From positions 386,902-450,901 of the forward strand of contig RDEW01000035.1 in NCBI GenBank assembly GCA_011109175.1: a stretch of 64,000 bases of DNA. Direction: 5' to 3'. Shown here piece by piece: positions 56,774 to 64,000 of this stretch; position 1 is the first letter of the stretch; every line of letters starts with the position of its first letter. The notes beneath the pieces are model-generated. The model had not been told where the DNA came from and made no database searches. It was given only the letters and a program-made list of their open reading frames with translations. Source of the DNA: Dicyema japonicum. Taxonomy: Eukaryota > Dicyemida > Rhombozoa > Dicyemidae. The position numbers and the translations under genes were made by a program.

Positions 56774-59700
56774 ATGAACACTACTATTCTGGAGTGGATA
56801 GAAATGGGCTATCAAGTCCCAGATATGCAATTCAATGCCCTTGTACAGCTTAGCTCAACACTTAACATTTCACAAGACAGAGATACCACCTTTACAGAGT
56901 AATCTTGTATTTTGATCACAGATACCCGCCTAACATTTTTATACCTCATTTATTCCAAATTATTACCAATGAACAATCCATAGAACACAATATCCTCGAG
57001 GCTGTTAGGGCCGCCTATAATTACATCATTCTATCTGCTGATGTTGTCAGAGAGATACCAAATGTTTCCAAAATGTTTACCATCCTAATCCTCAGACTCC
57101 ACCATCATAATATCTACAACCAATCCGTGGTATACCCTCTCCTCCTTGAAAATGTTATTAAGGTTGTCTCTCATTTACAATTCAGCTCCTTGGTTTGATT
57201 GATGCTGACTCTGTGTCCAATGAGGATATATTAAATGTTTCACTTGAATGTCTTGATCTCTGTTTAAGCGAATCCACAAATCCAACCCCACAAATGTTGA
57301 TTACTATTCTCAACAGTCTGGAAAACATCATAGAAAGCGAAAAACTGCAGGACTACAGGGAAACAATAAGACTCGTCATTAAAGACATTAATAAAATTCT
57401 TCATGAAAAATTCAAATGCTCCAACAAAGATGATGTTTGTTATTATTATTATGGATAGGTCATCAAGGCAGCTATTCGTGTATTGGCCAAACACCTCACC
57501 TCCACTTTTTTCAAAAATATGTTACATAGACCCCCACCTTCGTTTTGTTTTGAATTTGGTTCAGATATCTTCTTCGACAATCAATTAAGTACGTGTATGC
57601 CCGATAATATCCCCTATAATCACGTGTATAGAGTGAATCCCCTTGCTATGTATGTAAATAGTGGCAACTTATTTGGTTCTAGATTATCCATTAATTCACT
57701 ATACCAATCCATTTCATCTCATTCTAATGTACCACGCATTTCTGACCCCCAGAGAATGAGAGCAAGAAGACTTACTATCCCCCGCAGTATTACTGAACCT
57801 ATTCTATCTCCAAATAACATTATCTCAAATATTCCCTGTATTAAACCACTAATTATTACTGCCCCAGTAATATCCTCATGTCCTACTCATGGAAATATAG
57901 ATTATATTCCCCTTCGTGATTATATAGTCCAATTGTACAGTCGCATGCCTCCAGCTCCTGATATTTCCCAATGGCTTTCCCAATATTATGTTATATCTAC
58001 ATGCACTTGTCCCCAAAATAATCCACACAACCCACCGCATATGAGTTCCCCACCCGCACAAATAATTTATAGATCCCAAAGTCAAAGCATTGATCATCGC
58101 TCACGTATTACTCGCCGTAATTTTTACTTTGATTTTTAACTTTGATAATTTAATTCCTTAGGTCAAACATATCCGGAACGACAGAGTCTCCCTGAAAACA
58201 AAGCTATTATGTTCCTCGAATACTCAGAAAATGGAATGTGTCCTCCCGTTCCCTTGTTAGTAGATGTTGAGACAATCAGTGGTGTCATTTTTCAATTGAG
58301 TAAATCCTCGGATTCACTATTGGGAGATCAGATAATTTTAATATTGATGATTGTAATTAATAATTTGAATGTTTAGTGGTCATTTCCGCCTCTATTCTGT
58401 TTAGAAGTTATCCATTATGTAGTTTGGAAGGTGGAATTATTGAAGCTTTGGCTACGATTCTCGACTTAATATTCTGCAAGTACATTAGTGTATAATACAA
58501 GACATTACTCAACCAAACTGCTTTATGAAGTTACTTATCTCATCGAGTCCATTATTACTTCTGTTGTGAGTTCGTTATCGGAGGTGGATAAATCAAGAAT
58601 AAAACCTCGGGATTTCTCTACTGGGTACGGACAATATCTCAGAAATCAGTCAAAGAGACCAATGCTTACGAGTTCGTCTATTTATAGAACGGAAATTGAT
58701 TCTACGAGGATATTTAAAAGTAGTGAGGTGTAATATGGTAGGTTCCATTAGAACTCCAAACACATGTGCTGTATCTATTGGTTTCGACCTTTCTTTCGAG
58801 GTTAGGGAATTATTATATTTTAGTTTGGATTTCGTCAAAAGTCAATCAGACTTGATTTATTGTCCACCAATTACTGTATAATTTAATTTATTGTAGTTTC
58901 TCAATATGTTGGTGAAATACAAGTACCCCTCAAACAAGGAACAAGTTGATTACTTCCCTTCTCCCTCTAATGATGAGTCTCGTCTCGATTATAAAGGATT
59001 GTGATTTGTCGTAAGCTGGGCAATGATTTGTAGGTTATATGTGGTGGCACAGATTGACAAACTCGTGTATCTGGCAAGTAGAGATGTCATAGAAGGGTTG
59101 TTTAACTTAATTGGAACAGAATCCAATAATTTTGTTATTTCCATCTCTGATTTCATCTCCCATTTTATAGCCATGGTTGGTGATTTGGAGAGTTCCTTCC
59201 GTAAAAATTATTATTACGAGAACATAATATACTGTCTGACCATATTACACAACCTGTCTCTCAAATGCCCCAATTTTATGGAAATGTTCCGTACTGAGGA
59301 ATTTACAAATTCTCTTATAATACTGTCTAATCACTATGAAGGGAGACTATATTCTGAAAGGTTACTAATAGCAAACCCCATCTCCTTTGATAATGTTTGG
59401 AGGCCAATCGGCCTTATAGATGGCTCGATTGGATTGTCATACACGAAAACCAAGCTATTTACATATGGAATTGTCATTTTCTGGTAGAGATTGTACTATC
59501 TGACGGCGGAATAATAAAGTCACTGCTTTTATAATTTTAGTTTTCACTTTGATGATTTCAGTTACGGTATAATCCGTGATGGAAAGGTATTACCGGAATT
59601 GGAAACTCAGCAGTTTGATGGTTTTATTATTATAAAATCAAGGCACCAACTTAATTGATAGACTTTCTTCAATTGGGACAAGTCCATTTCACCTTGGGCG

Positions 59701-62700
59701 TGATGCATCAAAAATAAAAGTTCTGAAAATTAATAATTTTCCCTTTAAACTAGCAATCAATTCATTCAAAATTTGTATTTTGTACGAATCAGATAATGAA
59801 GTATTCCCTGTATTTCATTATTTACCAATCTTAGTGCATTACCTTTACAAGTGATCCTAACAATATTCGGTACCAATTGTCCTCAACAAGCTCCTTTACA
59901 AAATGTTCTAAAGAGTTTCTGTTTGCCTCCATCTCTTATGTTGTGCCTCCATTTCCTAGCTCTATTTCTCTTCCTGAAATGGTTAATCGTTTTGACCTAT
60001 TTTAGATGAGTTTTTGTGCTTCTGTTTTGGGTAAAAAAACAGTGAATCTACTAGAAATACCTTGTTCTACTGGTGCTAATGAACTTGGGTCTATAGTCAA
60101 TCTACTGAATTCTTTTGTTTGTTTCTTTTTTTATTTCTAGTCAGAGGATATCTCTTATGATCAATACCGTACCTCCCTTGTTGAATTGGGTCGTTTAATG
60201 AGGGAAGATCAGATTACTCCACCCACTGTCGTCAGATGCGGACTGATTCCTTGTTTGTTAAATTTACTCAACGGATCTTGCGAAAAATCTGTACGTGCTT
60301 TCATCAATGTGTTTGCTAACTCTGGGTATGACTGTGGTTTTACTTTAGGCCCGGGTTAGAGGCTCTTAAATTTATGATAAGAAATGTTGTCAACATGTTT
60401 GTGATTTATGGGAAACTTCGTTCAGGGACATTTTGTCCGCACCTCCCCAAACTCCCATTCATCGTATCACTTTGTTAATATTGTTATAGAATTCAATTAA
60501 CGAGAGATGGACTGTCACTTTGGTTAATGAAACTCCTGGAAGTACAAATATTCCGGATATTTCAGGCAGTCAAATAATTGTGAATAAATTGACCTCAATA
60601 CGATCAATTGTCAAATGGATAAGGAATAACGTTGGTTCTCTCTAATATGTAGTTGTTCACTCTCTGGTTCCGAATGGATAGACATTGTTACGAGACCTTC
60701 AAGATTGTGAGGAAGAATGGTTATGCTGACCTGGAAGTCGGGGAGTATGGGTTCTTTAATTGGATGGGGACAAATGCATAGTAATATTAATTAATATACT
60801 AATAGTACTCGTCCATTCACTTGTCCATCACATTTATCTTTTATTCGAAACACGTGTGACAGTAGTTATGGAAAGAGTTCCTGTATATTGCATGGAAGTG
60901 AATATATTTTAAGTTCAAATTGTATAATGTTTCTTGTGGACTTGGGGGCCACTATAATTCCTAAACAATTCACATTAAAGATCTGTTCTCATAATCTCAC
61001 CAGAACCAAACGGTTAGTCTACTTATGTGATTGTAGGATTACTGAACAAATGACCTTCTTTGCCTATGTTGACTCAACCTGGGTTAAAATAAATACTACT
61101 TATTCCTACAATAACCTTACCACCAATTTATCACGTGGTAGACTACAGGAGAGGTCAATTAACTGTAAATATGACGTTGTTTCACCCAATCCACAAGCAA
61201 TTAATCGATATATGAAGGTCTTTTCTACCTCACTCAGAGAGAGAAACCCCCGAAAGGAACAAATCATTACTTTATCAAACTTTGAGATTTTCGGTCGTGT
61301 GTTGATATTTGTGATTCTACTCAGTTTGATTCTTCCTTGTTTAAACAAGAACAGTTTATTATTGAACAATTTGTGAGTGGAAACCATAAACGATTTTACT
61401 TTAATGATCAATCCCCCGATGAGAATGTCTGGCTTAATAAAATATTCCATAATGTAACTATTTACTGATATTGCAGAATTCCGTAAATGAAGACCCACCT
61501 GCGGAGACGTTATTAATTGGGGATTATTGTGTACCTGGAGTTAGATGTAATCAAATTGTTTTGGATACAAATGACCTCTTGGAGTATGTCCCATCCTTAC
61601 TGCCCCCCAACAGTACTACTAATTACTCAGAATCGGTCAACGACGTCATAAACATACCCGGTAGACTTGTTGGTTATTTTAGATTTTCATATAAACTTAT
61701 CTGATCCTCCCGATGAGCAACTAAATTCCAAATTGTTGGGAAAAGTGGCGGAAAGGAAAAATGACGAGATTATTGGGGAGTCTCTTGCACTCATCTTTTA
61801 TATTCACTTTATTACCCAGGTTATGCGATTATATTATTGAAGGGGGGAACACATATTCGAATTAAAATCAATGAAAAGTATGACATTGATAATGATATAC
61901 GAATTCAGGCGTATTTTGACGGTCTTCATTTTAATGGTACTGCTAATATTCAGGAATATTTTAACATTTACTATCAAGCAGTTCCTCCAATGGTAGAGTG
62001 ATTGTATTAGTTAGGCTAATCCTACGAAAGATGTGATGTATCTGAAGGAATATTGTTCCGTTAACCTCTATCGTAAGCATAATATTCAGAATTTGTCCTT
62101 AGACAATGTAAATGATGACATACTGGATGCTATTTTATCGGTTGTGAGTTTTGTAATTGAAGGATTATGTTGAGGACAAGAGGATTGAAGAGATGGGTGA
62201 TAAATATTCTTGATTTTATTATGGGTCATTCAGAAAACTCAATCCTTGACACACTGTTGGTAGAAACCAGCTCACAGGTGGCTGTCGAGTCGTTGGAATT
62301 GTTGTGGTTGTTATATGACCTTGTGCAAACTCATTGTTTTGGAGAAAATATGATTAAGGAATATAAAATGCTGTTTCATTCACAACACACAGTGAATAAG
62401 ATTTACCACTCATTGCCTGTATTTTGGTGATTTATGTAGTCCTATGTGATTGTGGGGACAAGATCATACCCCAATGGATTTTTATTATGAGTGAAAACTT
62501 TAAAATGGTTCTCCCTTATGATGTTCGGTTCATGTTGATGCAACTTTGTTTTATGGGAGTCACTCGCTCCATATTTAATTTTCAAACATCTCGGGGACAT
62601 TTTACCCCCAGTCTCCACTGTCCCGTATCTACAAGGTCTCGTCTAGCTTCTGGGAATATGCAACTGAAGCAATTTGTTTTATCTGTAGATAGGAATGAAG

Positions 62701-64000
62701 AGTATTTCCTTGATTGGGCATTTGAAGTTCTTTTACATTATGGAAGTAAAGAAGAGTCCCTTAATGTAGTTGTTATTTAACTGCTAGTTTGTATTTACGG
62801 GTGAAAATGGCACTGGCATAGGTCCCACCAAAGAATTCTACCATCTTCTTTCCAAACATCTTCAACTTGTCTCGACTGCTATGTGGCTTTCCGATAACTA
62901 TGATGGAAAATACGCTTACTCCCAAAATGGACTGTTTCCCGCTCCACTCCCCCAGGGATCACCCATTTGTAGGAGGACAAACCTTCTTTACTATCTAATG
63001 GGGCTGGCTATTGGGAGATGTCTGAAAGACGTGTTATTGCTTGATATACCTTTATCCATGCCACTTCTCAGAATTTTAAGTAACCCACATAAGCGCACCC
63101 CCATCGTATAATTTGTGATTATTTCAGGGAATCACTGATAGACCACATAATGAGTTTTTGATTGACTTTTTAAATGATATTGCTCCTGAGGGAAACAAGA
63201 TTTCAATCGAGGATTATTGGTAATTTACATTTTCTATGAAAGGTTTGCTAAAAATCTCCGGTGGTGTGACTTTATTCTTGTTAACGGCTATTATGGGAAG
63301 TTCCTCAACTCCCTCCGCGATATTATTTACCGTAAGAGACAATACAAAGAAGCATTTGGGGATGACATTAATTTTTCAGAGTATATTTTTCTTGAGGACG
63401 ATACTGGATTGTCCACACCCCTCGAAGATCTGACGTATCTCTTACTTTAATAGTAGTATGTACTTTGTCTATTATCTCAACCCAATATTCCACTCGGGGA
63501 TCAACCATGAACTTGTTGAAAATGGAAGTAATATTGTTGTCTTGTATCTCATTTTGATAGTTATTGACTTTTGACAATGTTGAGCTATTCACGTGGCACA
63601 TGACTAAGTTTTTGATGTTTGACGGAATCAAGTCCCAAATGAACTTTTTATTTGGTAATTGGTTGTATTATGTTAGATGGAATATCCATGGTCATTAATC
63701 ATAGGGGACTGTCGCTACTTGACGAGAATGAACTCAAATTGTCTCTGTGTGGAGATGAGTTATTCTCATGGACTAGGGAATATCTGACACAGCATTTGTC
63801 TGTTTCTCAAAATGTTTTTAAGGAGAGGTTTAGGTTTTTTGTATGTTAGTCCCCTCTTTGTCCAACTAGTCGATATTTTGGTTGGTTTCTCCACTCAAGA
63901 AAAGAGACGTTTCTTAAAATTTGTAACTGGCTCTTCTTCTCTCCACATGGTGGACTTGCTGGTCTCTCTCCCCCACTGACTATCAATGAAGCGATGAGTG
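56774..64000 (+). CDS. HECTD1: HECTD1-type HECT E3 ubiquitin ligase (runs off the window)
   Basis: HECT ligases take ubiquitin onto a cysteine and pass it to targets. The start MNTTILEWIEMGYQVPDMQF matches the N-terminus of HECTD1 (LLEWLQMG...DMQ..AL). An armadillo-like region follows. A discoidin-type domain lies near 60730-61300 (GEYGFFNWMGTNA, FLVDLGATIIPKQFTLK, ITLSNFEIFGRV). The HECT domain starts near 62800: TGENGTGIGPTKEFYHLL, QNGLFPAPLPQGSP, DFILVNGYYGKFLNSLRDII and SQMNFLFDGISM, then GLAGLSPPLTI. The catalytic cysteine lies beyond 64000. Introns fixed by homology include 56899-56921 (23), 57163-57185 (23), 57435-57458 (24), 63655-63676 (22) and 63828-63849 (22); many more tiny introns lie between and were not all resolved. 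At about 63942 one base is missing between TGSSSL and PHGGL, in a short C run. No ankyrin repeats were noticed. Confidence 0.88.

Overview
The window is eukaryotic, animal-like nuclear DNA. It is AT-rich, and host genes are scattered among many decayed transposable elements. Genes recognised by protein similarity are CEP120 (4351-7046, +), the selenocysteine elongation factor eEFSec (8790-10466, +), the F-box/Sec7 protein FBXO8 (about 18220-19062, +), a Rab1-type GTPase (21006-21726, -), a LAMP-type lysosomal membrane glycoprotein (43585-44303, -), a heat shock factor (55560-56620, +) and the large HECT ubiquitin ligase HECTD1 (56774 to beyond the right edge, +). Two further multi-exon or intron-containing genes are well modelled but unrecognised (19094-20580, - and 39855-40618, -).

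The most striking host property is intron size. Aligning exons to known families shows that almost every intron is 20-31 nt, with GT/AG ends and most commonly 22-23 nt. With these introns removed, CEP120 (820 aa), Rab1 (198 aa), HSF (308 aa) and the 438-aa unknown protein become uninterrupted frames whose coding lengths are exact multiples of three. Such short introns, together with animal-only genes and a centriole/cilium gene, best fit a dicyemid mesozoan. This organism call is inference. Orthonectids or another animal with minimal introns remain possible.

Layout. Positions 1-1735 and 27585-29311 are arms of a long inverted repeat around about 25.8 kb of other sequence; each arm carries one copy of a tiny predicted secreted-protein gene. 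Between the arms lie a LINE remnant, CEP120, a possible small gene, eEFSec, further LINE fragments, three tRNA-derived SINE copies, a ZBED-like hAT transposon, FBXO8 and the convergent unknown gene, Rab1, and a LINE interrupted by a second hAT-like element. From 29 to 38.7 kb the sequence is almost entirely retrotransposon debris of at least three kinds, including one with a zinc-knuckle gag ORF. From 39 to 44.3 kb there are an unknown gene, a LINE 3' end and the LAMP gene. From 48.8 to 54.5 kb a LINE has inserted into a second copy of the same family, and both encode an N-terminal 2A ribosome-skipping motif (D-V/I-E-x-N-P-G-P). HSF and HECTD1 then follow in tandem, 153 bp apart.

The host genes are not an operon or one pathway; they cover centriole assembly, selenoprotein translation, membrane traffic, lysosomes, stress transcription and ubiquitination. 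Three conserved genes (eEFSec, LAMP, HECTD1) each contain one apparent single-base frameshift at a short homopolymer, and two N bases lie at 3289 and 3879. Base-call or assembly errors are therefore a likelier explanation than gene death.
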